A stretch of DNA of 64,000 nucleotides from Azolla caroliniana (lineage: Eukaryota; Polypodiophyta). Below the pieces are notes generated by a model, which saw only the letters and a list, made by a program, of their open reading frames with translations, had not been told where the DNA came from and ran no database searches. Where the stretch lies: contig JBHGNT010000002.1 in NCBI GenBank assembly GCA_043228905.1, positions 15,004,001 to 15,068,000 of the forward strand, in the 5' to 3' direction. Below are positions 11,806 through 23,146 of this stretch, one piece after another. Every line of letters begins with the position of its first letter. Positions within the stretch are counted from its first letter, which is position 1. Made by a program: the position numbers and the translations under genes.

Positions 11806-12470
11806 CTCCCCCTCAAGCTCGATTTGAGGTTGGTCTTCTGTGTCCGCATTTGCTGGTCCTTATCTCCAGCTCCTCCTGGCGTCTTCATGCCTTGCTCATG
11901 CTGTCAAGGAAATCCTCGCGTGTTCACAAAATGAAGCAGAACCACCGGGGTCCTGGACCGGAAGGATTCGAAGGTTGTACTAGCCTTAGCGAGAAAGTAT
12001 TTAAGATAGATACAGAGAGATTGAGAGACGAAGATTCCAATTATGAGACAGATTGAGAGAGAGTGATTGAGATAGAGATTGGACTCTTGATTTCAATTTT
12101 TAGAGACAAGATACATTACCAACAAGATAACTAGATTTTATTATTGTTTTCTTAATTCAGTACATAACTCTCTTGATCAATTGATTGATTCCTGGGTGAA
12201 AGCATGCCAGTAGAAACAATTAGCTATGCAAAAAGCTACCATTGATAAATTAGCTATGCAAAAAGCTACCATTGAAAATAATAGAGAGTTTTAATTATAT
12301 AAATGAGCACCATAAATGTGCAACATAAACGTGCAGCATAAATTGATATGTGCACCATAAATTTATATACCGAATTCCTAGGTCCATTATGCATGATCCT
12401 TTGCCACATCACGTGGGCCATCTCTGGTTTAGTATTCTCGCTTAGATTACTACCACTGTTGCTAAACCCT
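11806..12470. other. Mixed remnant sequence between copia LTR and minisatellite
   Basis: Begins with a minus-strand polypurine tract (11806-11814) and about 120 bases of former copia interior. 11935-11975 resembles a piece of the gypsy3 LTR (ACCACCGGGGTC), followed by purine-rich AGAGAGATTGAGAGA sequence. A 27-base unit ending AAAGCTACCATTGA occurs twice, at 12219-12245 and 12249-12275. No gene is supportable. Confidence 0.4.
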
Positions 12471-13165
12471 ATTGATTCCACTCCTCCATTGCCGCCATTC
12501 TACACTCAGTTACCGGGACTGTGTGGTCCAAGTATCATCTACCACAATTTGATCCGACGGAGTTCGCTCCTCCATTGCCGCCATTTTACACTCAATTGTC
12601 GCCACTATTCAGTCCAAGCATCGTCTGCCAAGTTCACTCCTCCATTGCCACCACTCTACACTCAGTTGCCGCTACTCTGCAGGTCGTATATTGTTGCCAC
12701 TTTTCGATCCAACAGAGCTAACTCCTTCTCCACTGCCACCATTCTACTCTTAGTTGCCGTCAGTATGCGTTCCAAGCATCATCTGCCATTGTTCGATCTG
12801 ATGGAGTTCACTCCTCCATTGCCATCATTCTACACTCAGTTGTCGCTACTATTCGGTCCTGGATTGCTACCACTTTTCGATTTGACAGAGTTCACTCATC
12901 CATAGCCCTCATTCTACACTTAGTTATCGCTACTGTTCGGTCGTGTATTGCTGCCACTTTTCGATCCGAGGGAGTTCACTCCTTCTCCACTGCCGCCATT
13001 ATACTCTCAGTTGTCCTCACTGTGCGTTCCAAGCATCATCTGCCACTGTTCGATCCGACGGAATTCACTCCTCCATTGCCATCATTCTACACTCAGTTGA
13101 CGCCATTGTTCGGTCCTGGATTGCCAAAACTGTTCGATCAAACGAAGTTCACTCTTCCACTTAGC
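12470..13165. repeat. Diverged minisatellite, units of about 85-120 bp
   Basis: A recurring block CTCCTCCATTGCC.CCATTCTACACTCAGTTG.CG followed by a variable GTCC/AAGCATC/CTGCCA part and TTCGATC.GA.GGAGTTCACTC occurs about seven times. In the plus frame many units translate to EFTPPLPPFYTQL-like peptides, but the frame shifts between units, so I treat it as a repeat array rather than a gene. Confidence 0.7.
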
Positions 13166-13179
13166 AAATAAACTGTGTA

Positions 13180-13790
13180 TGACTAGCTAATTAGCTACCA
13201 GAATAGCTAACTAACTACCATAATAGCTAATTACCTACCAATCATAGCAAATTAGCTACCATTCTCAGCTAATTAGTTACCATTCTCAACTAATTAGCTA
13301 CTAGAATAGCTAATTAGCTACCTCTGACTATAGCTAATTAGCTACCTAAGAATATGAGCATAACTATTTAGCTACTAGCATAGCTAATTAGCTGTGTATG
13401 ACTACCTAATTAACTACTAGAATAGCTAACTAGCTAATTAGATGCATATGACTATAGCTAATTACCTACTAGATTAGCTAACTAGCTAATTAGATGCATA
13501 TGACTATAGCTAATTACCTACTAGATTAGCTAACTAGCTATTCGCAATAACTAATTTAGCTATTACCACCTAATTAGTTGCTAGGATAGCTAATTAGCTA
13601 CCAAAATAGCTAATTAGCTAATTAGTTCCTAAGATAGCTAATTAGCTACCAGATTAGCTAACTAGCTATTCCCAATAGCTAATTTAGTTATTACTAGCTA
13701 ATTAGCTACAGTTACCAGAATACCTAATTAGCTACCAAAATAGCTTATTACCTACTATAACAGGTTTGGAGCATAGTTAATCAGCTAATC
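13180..13790. repeat. AGCTAATTAGCTACC tandem-like array
   Basis: Dense degenerate copies of TAGCTAATTAGCTAC, partly palindromic (AGCTAATTAGCT is self-complementary), separated by short varying insertions such as CAGAA, TATGACTA or CATTCTC. One 52-base stretch holding GATGCATATGACTATAGC is duplicated at about 13440-13543. No ORF. Confidence 0.8.
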
Positions 13791-13836
13791 AGTATGTCCA
13801 TTTTCGCAGGTCGATTTATTTATTAGGTTCAGGCAA

Positions 13837-15650
13837 ATGCATCCAAATATCAAAGTTCAACTACGAACATTCGAGTCTCTTAAGCCACACTTTGTGAGAC
13901 GCTTGAAGGATCAATACACATGTTGTTGCATTTACCATGTACAAATGGGTTTTCTCAAGGACTCTGTTAATCTATTATGTCACCATAGCGCCTCCCTAAC
14001 TAATGTAGTTTGCACTTGTGAGTACCCAATTTGTCGATCGAGCCCGCAAGAGTAAATCATCTGAGCATGTTATCTCTTCCATGAGTTGTCTTTTAGATTC
14101 AGTATTGTGTCCGACAGAAAATGAGGCCATCTTCCACAGTCATAAATGTGTCATAGGTTTATGTCAAGATTGTGGCCTAAGTAGATTTAGGTGGTGTCCA
14201 AATGAATTGAGTAGTGAAATATTAATCTCTGTCAAGTTATTTGGGTAAGTTGACACCAATTTCGAAGGAAAGGTATGTAAAAAAAAGGATCTAGTTAGGA
14301 AGTCGCTTAAACCAAGGGATTTGGCATCTCTATTTGTAGTATGTCTAGGAAAGTTCATTAAACACAACTTCATTTATTCATGGCAAGTCCATCAGTTTAA
14401 GACTTGCATATCTGATTTTCGAAATGATGTAGTAGTCTCAGTAGTAGATTTCATAGAGAATTATACTTTCAAGCAACAAAATGAAATTCAATCTATGCAT
14501 TGGTGTTTAGTGCAGGTAACCATTTTTGTGCACATAACATATTTTTGAGTTTCAGGTGATATTAAAAAATGTAATTCAGTTTTTTATTTCTAATAATAAG
14601 AAGCATGATACCTTGTTCGTCCAACATTGTTTTAACTTACATTGGCAATGGTTATTAGCTAAACTTTTGGAGCTTACTCAACATTGGGTCTGGTCTGATG
14701 GAGTTGCGTCACAATTCAAGGCTAGACGTCCATTTTATTTTGTGGGGAGGTATCTTGCTATAACAGCTTTGGAGATGACATGGAATTGTTTTGGGTCTGA
14801 CCATGGTAAAGGGGAACATGATGGTGCAGGTGTTGTTATAAAGTGGGCACTTACCCATGAACAACTAAAGGCAGATGGTGTGCAGATGAATTGTGCATCA
14901 CATGTAGTTGAATTTTTAAGAGCTAATATGTCAACGAGTGCAACTAGTGTTTATTCCTCGTAGGTCCGAGATATCAAACATGAATTTTGGTAAGTGAAGA
15001 TAGATGAAGTAAGTAGGGAGAAGACCTGGGAGTGCTAAGGAATTCCCGAATTGTGATCTCTCTATGTTGTTCGCGGGGTTGGATGGTCATTGTATTGCGG
15101 TTAGAGAATTAACTTGTTTTTGCTTCCATTGTGTGCAGGGAAATTGGAGGTATTGTTTAAACAAATCATATACTCAGAATTGGGAGTGTTGAACAATATA
15201 CATTGAACAATAAGGAAGCAGTTGATGGAGAAACAGAAAAGAATGTTGACTTCACATATCAAGGACGTGGAGATACTCTAAGTGATGTCTTAAATGTTGG
15301 GGATAATTTCGCTATAAATGCAAAAGAAGGCAATTCAGAGGGTGTTGATTTCTATATATTGAAGTGCACGGTTAATAAACAGTGTGCAACGCAGAATATA
15401 TTAGATGCTTGGGGAAATGTTGTATCTATCGGGACATTCTATATTGAAGGTAGTTTTTATGCAAGAATAGATGATTACAATTATGTGTAAAGGATATTAG
15501 AAGACAAACCAATGGTGTACATGTACTCTCATTTGGTCACGTGCATCAATGTCCCAATGTCACAATACAATAGCTGCTCAAGTTTATACACAGTTAGTGC
15601 TAATGTGTATGAATGTATTTACAACAGTTTGCCATGGAATTTGTGTGAAT
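13837..15650 (+). pseudogene. Degenerate DDE-transposase-like gene
   Basis: Broken plus-strand frames form one ordered protein: a Cys/His-rich segment with HKCVIGLCQDC (14100-14180); a middle block around VVVSVVDFIENYTF (about 14425-14470); a catalytic-like block WVWSDGVASQFKARRPFYF (about 14685-14740); HGKGEHDGAG (about 14810-14840); and a C-terminal block NSEGVDFYILKCTV (15330-15380) with MVYMYSHLVTCINVP (15510-15560). The SDG and HGKG..DG pair is a signature I associate with eukaryotic transposon or transposon-derived proteins of uncertain superfamily. Frameshifts near 14547 and 14963-15200 and several stops show decay. A host-domesticated origin cannot be excluded. Confidence 0.6.
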
Positions 15651-15689
15651 ATGAACGTGCAGAAGCGTATTACAAACCGGCTCTACCAG

Positions 15690-15754
15690 ATAGCAACAGT
15701 TAGAGACAAAGGTTCAATGGAAGCTTAACACAGAGAATATGCGCGCGCGCGCGA

Positions 15755-15812
<58 letters not shown>

Positions 15813-16097
15813 ATAACATAAACTCTATTAAAAAATAACACTCTAGATGTACAATATGCTTGACAACACTATTTATACAAGTCCTTGGAGGATTGACAGA
15901 AGTACCATGTACTTCAATGGTTATACGAGCAACTAACACTAACTACGAGGACTCTGACTACTTAGTAGTCTAGACGCTTCTAGGCTACTACTAGCATTCC
16001 GGTTCTCATTTAAATCCGGCTCCCCGATCCGTCTCTCCGATACGGCTCCTAGTTTCGGATATCATCCGGTTCTTCGTCCTGGATACCGATCTGGATC
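15690..16097 (-). repeat. Copia-type LTR fragment (family C), cut by gypsy5
   Basis: Related to the LTR at 11376-11805: similar AGTCCTT..GGA..GACAGAAGTAC, TACTTCAATGG and CCGGCTC..CGGTTC blocks in the same order. It stops abruptly at 16097 where gypsy5 begins TGTTAAGAGTC. It contains a (GC)n(GA)n microsatellite at 15741-15811. Confidence 0.55.
15741..15811. repeat. (GC)n-(GA)n microsatellite
   Basis: GCGCGCGCGCGCG followed by about 58 bases of nearly pure GA dinucleotides inside a copia LTR fragment; it directly encodes the Ser-Leu runs seen in the minus frame. Confidence 0.95.
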
Positions 16098-16570
16098 TGT
16101 TAAGAGTCTATTACTAATCAATAGACCAAACTAAAGTAAAAGAAGGAAAATAGAATGGATAGAAGAACCCATTCCACCCGACCAGCCCTGAGCTATGATC
16201 TAGATATAGCCAACCTACCACCGACGTCCCATACCGCCGGATATTAGGATGACTAATACCTTGGAAGAGATAAACACGATAGTCAAGACGAAAGCCTAGA
16301 CCACACCACCGGTGTCTAAGATAGCAGCCTTCCGACGTAATGTCCTTATGAGGGTAGCTAAGCCTCATATTTATACCTTTTCCTAGGCCCCTTGAATAGA
16401 TGTTCCTTTCTAAAAGGCTCTCGATTCATTGGTTGTCCAAATCATGATAGTGCATGTGCCTATCATTCCTTCTATCCAATCAGTAGTCCCTTTTTTAACA
16501 TTAGTGAACATACACTTCACTAATGTAAATATTGGTAACCTACCCTCACCAACGTTATGTGTACATAACA
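16098..16570 (-). repeat. gypsy5 3' LTR
   Basis: 473 bp, TGTTAAGAG...ACATAACA on the plus strand, matching 22969-23441 along its whole length with scattered substitutions, so the element is not very recent. Minus-strand TATA-like ATATAAATATGAGG (around 16360-16375) sits at an expected promoter place. Confidence 0.9.
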
Positions 16571-16582
16571 TACTCCCCTACT
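16571..16582 (-). promoter_or_regulatory. gypsy5 polypurine tract
   Basis: Minus strand AGTAGGGGAGTA directly next to the 3' LTR; it primes plus-strand DNA synthesis in this class of element. Confidence 0.7.
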
Positions 16583-17206
16583 TCAAAGATTGCACTCTTG
16601 CAATATAAAGTGAGGAAATTTTTCCTTAAGAGTATGCTCGCGTTCCCATGTGGCATCATCAATAGGTTTATCCATCCATTTGATCTTGAATAGCCGAATC
16701 TCTTTAGAACGTAAACGTTTAGTACGAGAATCAAGAATTCGTTCAAGAACATGAGGTTTGTAAGAAAAATCCTCTAATGTTACAAGATCTTGGATTGTGA
16801 TGGTGTTATCACCAGAGCCTAAAACTGGTTTTAGACGACTAACGTGGAAAACATGATGAATACCAACATTACGGGGTAAGGCAAGGTGATAAGCAGATGA
16901 CCCCACACGCTTAAGGATTTCAAATGGGCCACAATATCGTGGAGCTAACTTAGCACACTTGCCCATAGACAATGACATACAGTCAGTAGGGATACGCAAA
17001 AAAACTTGTTGACCAATAGTAAATGCATGAGGACGTCTATCCTGATCAACATAAAATTGAGCATGTTCTTGAGCCGTCTTGACATTCTCTTTGGCAATAT
17101 GCAACATTTGGTTCATGTCTTGCAAAAAATTGCGTGTACTGACTAATGTATCACGATGAATCGTGACATCAACTGGGGCACGTGGCTCAAAACCATACAT
17201 CAACAT
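16583..17206 (-). pseudogene. gypsy5 integrase C-terminus with chromodomain
   Basis: 207-codon open stretch: end of the integrase core (FEPRAPVDV), the GPF/Y-type module APRYCGPFEILKRVG, SAYHLALP and VFHVSRLKP, then a chromodomain-like tail (VLERILDSR...IRLFKIKWM...DATWE). Chromodomains of plant chromoviruses direct insertion toward certain chromatin. The N-terminal side runs into a 207-bp tandem duplication that breaks the core. Confidence 0.88.
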
Positions 17207-17577
17207 AAAAGGACTATATCAAGTGGATGTATGTTTAGAGCTATTATAGGCAAATTCTAAGATAAGAAGGTATTGCTCCCACTTAGAAGGGGTTTTGCTA
17301 CATAAGCTGGAAGCATGTCCTCAATAATTTGATTAACTCGTTCAATTTGTCCATCAGACTGAGGATGATGTGACATCAATTGGGGCACGTGGCTGAAAAC
17401 CATACATCAACATAAAAGGACTATATCCAATGGATATATGTTTAGAGCTATTATAGGCAAATTCTAAGATAGGAAGGTATTGCTCCCACTTAGAAGAGGT
17501 TTTTGCTACATAAGCTCGAAGCTGTCCTCAATAACTTGATTAACTCGTTCAGTTTGTCCATCAGACTTAGAATGATC
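17164..17577 (-). repeat. Tandem duplication inside gypsy5 integrase
   Basis: 17164-17370 and 17371-17577 are two copies of one 207-base piece (TGACATCAA.TGGGGCACGTGGCT start), differing at scattered sites and small indels. 207 is a multiple of three, but the copies carry frameshifts, so the integrase core is interrupted. Confidence 0.85.
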
Positions 17578-17900
17578 TGCAGAACTCATGCTCAACGTAG
17601 TTTCTAGTTTCTTAAAGACCTGAGTCCAAAAGTCACTAGTAAACTTGGAATCTCGATCACTAGCAATATGCATCGGTAATCCATAAAAGCGAAATAACTC
17701 ATCAAAATTGATAAGCCAATTGTTGAGCAGTTACCGTGGCTTTCGTAGGAATAAATCTAGCCAATTTTGTTAGTCTGTCAACGACAACCCAAATGGCATC
17801 ATGACCCCTCTGTGTACGATGTAAACTAACAATAAAATCCATCGAGATACTTTCCCATTTGTTGTTCGGAATATCTAAGGGATGTAAAAGACCCACAGCT
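17571..17900 (-). pseudogene. gypsy5 integrase catalytic core fragment
   Basis: Contains WESISMDFIVSLHRTQRGHD and VVDRLTKLARFIPT, the region of the first catalytic Asp of a Ty3/gypsy integrase. The second Asp region lies near 17650-17570 in shifted frames and ends at the tandem duplication. Separated from the RNase H/zinc-finger frame by a stop at about 17902. Confidence 0.75.
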
Positions 17901-17905
17901 TTAAG

Positions 17906-19180
17906 TCATTTCGACTTATTAATCTGACATTGTAAGGATTGAGTTATGTATTTATGCACGTCAGAGCGCATCTTAGGCCAGGAAAAAGTACTCGAAATGA
18001 GAACGAGTGTGCATTTTATTCCAAGATGACCAGCAGATGGTGCATCATGACATTCATGAAGAATTTTCTGTTTTACATTTGGTAAATCTAGAACACAGAC
18101 CTTTCCACTACGGTAGAGCAAACCGTTTGTAATGTGAATGGTCGCCTTCGAGGGTAGGGTGCCAGTATCGGCATCTAAACCAAATTTGGCTTTCATCCAG
18201 TATTTTGAGAAATAACTGTCATCATGGTATTTCCCTCGAAGGTGATCTAAAAGATCAGATATTTTTTCTGTGAAGCTGAGCATGTTAACTTCTTTAATGC
18301 AACTAAGACCATCCGCAACAATGTTCATAGAACCCTTGCGATACTGTATGGAAAAATTAAAATCTTGCATAAGGTCAGCCCAACGGCATTTACGACCAAC
18401 AAGATCTAGTTGGTCACAAAAATACTTCAATGATTGATGGTCTGTTGTAACCACAAATTTATTTCCATAGAGATAGTGCTTCCATGTTTTAAGTGCATGT
18501 ATTACCGCAAACAATTCTTTCTCTTGAACTGAATACTGAGATTGAGCAACATCAAGCTTCTCACTTTTAAAAGAAATAGGGTGACCGCCTTGATAAAGAA
18601 CAACACCAATAGCATAATCACTAGCATCGGTTTCCATTGAGAAAGGCTTAGACGGGTCTGGTAATAGAAGAGTGGGAGCCTGACACACATGCTCTTTGAG
18701 TGTCTCAAATGATTTGACAAGTTTTTCATTCCATGTAATTGGTTTGACAGACTTACATGGATGACCTTTTAAAAGGTCAGTTAGTGACGTAGTCAATTTG
18801 GAATAGTTACGAATTGATTTTCGTAAAACTCCAACAAACCCTAAGAATGATCGAAGTTCGCGAATATTATGAGGAATGGGCCAAAGTTTAACCTTTTCAA
18901 TACGAGAAGGTTCAATTTCAACACTATTTTCCGGAATTAAATGACCTAGGTACACAATAGATTTTTGGAAACAATCACGTTTTAAATGTTTTGCATAGAA
19001 AGAGTTGTCACGCAACTTTTGCAAAACAAAGCAAACATGTTGACCATTATCTTGCAAGGTACGGCTATATATCAAACTATCATCCAAGAAGACGACAACA
19101 AAATCACCGAGTTGATCTTGAAAAACGTCATTCATCGCTTGTTGGAATGTGGCTGGAGCATTAGTCAATCCGAAAGGCAT
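17906..19180 (-). pseudogene. gypsy5 RT palm-thumb, RNase H and integrase finger
   Basis: 424 open codons in order: MPFGLTNAPATFQQAMND, catalytic FLDDSLIYS, thumb block LGHLIPENSVEIEP, FLGFVGVLRKSIRNYS, RNase H (ETDASDYAIGVVLYQ, EKELFAVIHALKTW, TTDHQSLKYF, ADGLS), then the integrase H2C2 finger HECHDAPSAGHLG...CQ. It is the best preserved part of the element. The upstream RT portion (19181-19625) is separated by stops, so no intact polyprotein is made. Confidence 0.92.
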
Positions 19181-19625
19181 GACTAAAAACTCATAATGGC
19201 CATAGTGCTTACGAAAAGTGGTTTTAGGAATATCATCCTTGGCAATGCGAATCTAATGATAACCTGTCGATAAGTAAATTTTCGTAAAATATCTGGCCCC
19301 GTGCAAACAATCAATCCAAGCATCGCCAAGGTAACGGATATGCATTTTAAATTTTCGTTTTATTCAAACGGTCATAATTGATACACATTCGCCATGAACC
19401 TTCCTTCTTCTTAACTAATAGAACTGGCTCACCGAAAGGTGATTTACTATACCTAATGTGGCTCATACTCAAGTATTGCTTAAGTTGTTTAGCGATCTCA
19501 TCCTCTTCTAATCGACTAAGTTGGTAAGGTGGAATGCGCACAGGAGCAGCACCAGGAATGAGTTCAATTAGATGGTCCACATTATGTTTTGGTGGTAAAG
19601 TAAGTGGCAATTCATTAGGGAACAC
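19181..19625 (-). pseudogene. gypsy5 RT N-terminal part
   Basis: Minus frame with LPPKHNVDHLIELIPGAAPV, PPYQLSRLEEDEI and VLLVKKKEGSWRMCINYD, the classical linker and fingers of a chromovirus RT. A frameshift and stop near 19250-19350 separates it from the palm. Confidence 0.85.
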
Positions 19626-19762
19626 ATCTTGAAATCATCTAAAATAGAGTCAAGTAATCGTTGTTCATAATGTGGTAATTATGTGGCATCAATATTAAAA
19701 TAATAAAATTGAAGCGTAGGATCAATTACACACGAATAAATTAATGAACTAGAATACTCACT

Positions 19763-20128
19763 TTAAGATTTAGAAGACACAAGTGAACAAGAAGGAAGTC
19801 TAGAACATTGAATAAAATGTTTACAATTATTAAGTTCAAATGTGATTGAGTGATTAACCCAATCAATGGACAAAGAAGGGTTTGTATTAAAAAACCAAGG
19901 GTATCCTAAAATGACATCTGCGGATTGTAGTTTCATAACATGAAAATCTAGCTTCTCCAAATAGGTATCTATTTGAATTAGCAATTGACAAACAATGCCA
20001 CTGATGTATTGAATGCTTCCATTTGCCATGTGAACTTGATAGATATGATCACTTGGTTTTATGTGGAGTTCCATTTGTTGCACAAAGTAATAATTAAGAA
20101 AATTGTGAGAACTATCGGAATCAAACAA
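19763..20128 (-). pseudogene. gypsy5 aspartic protease
   Basis: MFDSDSSHNFLNYYF corresponds to the usual LFDSGSSHNF active site, so the catalytic-loop Gly appears changed to Asp. A second conserved block, DVILGYPWFFN, follows. About 122 codons remain open. Confidence 0.85.
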
Positions 20129-21214
20129 AAATGTGCTTGTGTTCCATTGATATACCCGACTGCTCGGAGTAAATCATGAGGTCCAAGTAAATGTGAAGGA
20201 AAAGTGCATTCACATGAACTCAAGTGGTTGGTATGAACTTCAACAACATCAAAAGACTCACCTATGTGACTCGTAGATTTGTCTTGAGGAGGAGTGTTCA
20301 TTGACTTCCTCTCAAGACGATGACATGTATCGTTTGTGTGGCCCCACTTCTTACAATATGCACAGAAGAGGTTCGGTTTCTTGGAGTCGCGGTCAAGAGT
20401 GTCACTGGATTGCTTACATTTCCCAATGAACTTAACATTCTGAGTTTTGGCGAACTTAGGTCCTTGGCATGGACAATCCAATGGTAATCCCCATTGGGAA
20501 TACCATTCAAAAAGCAAGCAACAAACCATTTCTCACCTGTAAGTCCCGATTTTTGGATCTGGGACCCAACATGATGCACATAATCCTCGAGAGAGGTAGA
20601 TGGCTTACTCGACAACGTGAGCAAGTGTTGCGCTTATTCAGTTTAAGAAGGTGGCTGGAAAAACGTTTTCTTAAAAACATCAACGAAAACTTCCCAAGTT
20701 GTGGGTAAGTTCTGTGCAGTCCTAAGGCCGCGGCACCAAGCAGCAACTCGGCCACCTAACTCACGACCGGCATAACCAATTTTTACAGCATTGGGCTTTG
20801 GGTGGAGCTCAAAGTGAGACTCACAATGACCAAACTAAGTGCTAATGGTGTCCTTGGTTCTTTCTTTCTTATCTCCCTTGAATGAAGTTACTACGAAAGA
20901 AGGTTCACCTTCTTTCTTGGACTCAATAGTCAATTCTTTGAATTTCTTTTCAATGCTATATTGGCTTGCCTCATTTCAGCCATTTGATTCAAGGTAGTAG
21001 TGAGCAATTGCTCAATAGTGATCTCAGCTTGTGTGCGAGATGCAAATTGGAGTTGAGAGGCCTCGGTCGGAGAGATTGCTCCAACAACGTTCAAAACTTG
21101 TTCCATCATGCAAGTTGTGGTTATGCAATATAAATAAGGAGGTTCAGAAAATACACAAGCAAAATGAATGCTTGAAATTTTGATTGGAAGAACTTTACCA
21201 AGAAAGCATCTCAC
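20059..21214 (-). pseudogene. gypsy5 gag with CCHC zinc knuckle
   Basis: Broken frames encode a capsid-like region (VSHLPLSRIMCIMLG / QLKFASRTQAE parts) and a zinc knuckle FCAYCKKWGHTNDTCHRL (about 20365-20315), which binds element RNA. A second frame (20298-20624) overlaps through frameshifts. The Met near 21120 (MMEQVLNVVGAISPTEA) is a plausible original gag start. Confidence 0.7.
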
Positions 21215-22955
21215 GTCTTTACCTCTCTAGACATATGAGATCTGATTCGAGATCCGATAACTATGGTAACACTATGGTGTTTTAAAAACCATGGGGGCAA
21301 ACATAGCTAAGATGTCTTTCTTGGATCTCTGTCTTGAGTAATCATGGCGGCTCCCCAAGGCGCAACCATGGTTCCAACATCAATGTAATTTCCTAGTTAG
21401 CCTTATATTAATGCCAACCCAACATGTATTGATATGGTCGAGAAAGTGTATTACGTGAAAAAAACAAGTGCACTCGCAAGTAATATTCCAGTCTTGCGAG
21501 TAACAAGCAAATGTGATGATAAAATGATAAAATAAGGCACTACCCATTAGAGGCAAGTAGTGACAAAAACAAGGGTCAGAAAACCCATGTACTACCTACT
21601 AAAAAAACAATGTCACAAATAAATGGGAGGTGTGAGGAATGCAAATATACATCCCAATATGATGGTTGTAATTTGCACAATTGTGACATAAGCCACAAAT
21701 TGATACGCAAAGATGTGGTACTCAAATCCAGGAAGATGTGTAATTTTACTCGAGTTCTAAGGCTCGATAATATGAGTTAAACGTAGATGATTCATTGGAA
21801 AAAATCATTAAAAAAAAATGGGATAATGCCCACTCCATACGAAAAAAATAGTCTACTCGGAAGCGTTACATCATAGGTAAACGCATGTAAATACTTTATA
21901 CACGAAAAGGAAGGGGGAAAAGGAGACTTAATTGTGGGCTAGTAAACAATAATTACGAGATAATCATATAAGTGAAATGACAATTTGTGGAATTAGATAT
22001 TAATTAGAATAATAAGCAATTAGGTGTATGGAACATTAAGCATGCCTTAAGGTACGAAACCCTAGAGTAGTCGACATGCACATCCTCAAGACCACCACAT
22101 CTCCCTAGTATCGGCCAAGTGATGGATCAATAAAGAGTAAAGTGACATAGGTAAGCGACATATACCTCGTCAAGGCCACAACTTCCCATAGAATCGGCCA
22201 AGTGATGGCTCAATAGAGAGTAGAGTGGCATAGGTAGACGACATACACCTCGTCATGGCCACAACATCCCATAGACTCGGCCAAGTGATGGCTCAATAGA
22301 GGGAAGAGTGGCATACTCAACATCATATGCAAAAGGTTCATGAGGTGAATGTGTGCGATTAGGGCAAACACGCTCGACCCAATGCACAACAATAATTAAT
22401 ATCATAAGAGAAGGCTCAAGAGAGGGGAGCATAGGAGATACATCGCAATATACAAAAGGGCCATGAGTTGAGCGTGTGCGATTAGTGCAAACACGCTCGG
22501 CCCGATGCACAAGAATAATTAATACAAATTTGATTCGACCAACAAGAACACATCATAGAAAGAAGAGAGATCAAGAAAGAAGAATACCGGGTTTAGAGTG
22601 TTGTTTTGATCCTGAGAAGAGCATGACGAGTCTTGTTAGATCCCCATTGCTCACACGCAAAAAATATCAAAACAACAAAAAAATTGCTAGTAAAAGATTT
22701 GATACCATTGTTAAGAGTCTATTATTAATCAATAGACCAAACTAAAGTAAAAGAAGGAAAATAGAATGGATAAAAGAACTCGTTCCACTTGACCACCCCC
22801 GAGCTATGATCTAGGCATAGCCAACCTACCACCAACGTCCCACACCACCGGATATTAGGATGACTAATACCTTGGAATAGATAAACCGAGTCTTGTTAGA
22901 TCCCCATTGCTCACACGCAAAAAATATCAAAACAACAAAAAAATTGCTAGTAAAA
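21215..22955 (-). other. gypsy5 untranslated leader
   Basis: Between gag and the 5' LTR there is about 1.7 kb without coding signal. It contains an A-rich low-complexity part (21440-22000) and about three copies of a 90-bp repeat at 22075-22330 built on CGGCCAAGTGATGG.TCAATA.AG and CATAGGTA..CGACATA.ACCTCGTCA. Two further related pieces at 22335-22510 share AAACACGCTCG.CCC.ATGCACAA. Confidence 0.65.
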
Positions 22956-23146
22956 GATTTGATACCATTGTTAAGAGTCTATTATTAATCAATAGACCAA
23001 ACTAAAGTAAAAGAAGGAAAATAGAATGGATAAAAGAACTCGTTCCACTTGACCACCCCCGAGCTATGATCTAGGCATAGCCAACCTACCACCAACGTCC
23101 CACACCACCGGATATTAGGATGACTAATACCTTGGAATAGATAAAC
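22627..23146. repeat. Perfect 260-bp tandem duplication spanning primer site and LTR edge
   Basis: 22627-22886 and 22887-23146 appear identical by eye. The unit starts CGAGTCTTGTTAG in the leader, runs through the primer-binding site and about 178 bp into the LTR. It gives the element two primer sites and one truncated extra LTR end. Confidence 0.9.
22956..22967 (-). promoter_or_regulatory. gypsy5 primer-binding site
   Basis: Minus strand TGGTATCAAATC, one base inside the LTR end, a close variant of the initiator-Met tRNA complement TGGTATCAGAGC. An identical extra copy lies at 22696-22707 because of the tandem duplication. Confidence 0.8.

Noticed and set aside
12348-12905. Pro-rich repeat protein of 185 residues
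   Set aside because: The repeat crosses frames and continues beyond the stop as DNA; treated as a minisatellite.
13180-13790. CRISPR-like pattern of repeats and spacers
   Set aside because: Units are variable, overlapping and palindromic with spacers of irregular length; the context is a eukaryotic genome.
14516-14555. Possible 40-base intron (GTAACC...TTTCAG) in the DDE-like gene
   Set aside because: Too short for a typical plant intron, and the translation QVTIFVHITY inside it looks like coding sequence of this protein type. A single frameshift explains the break better.
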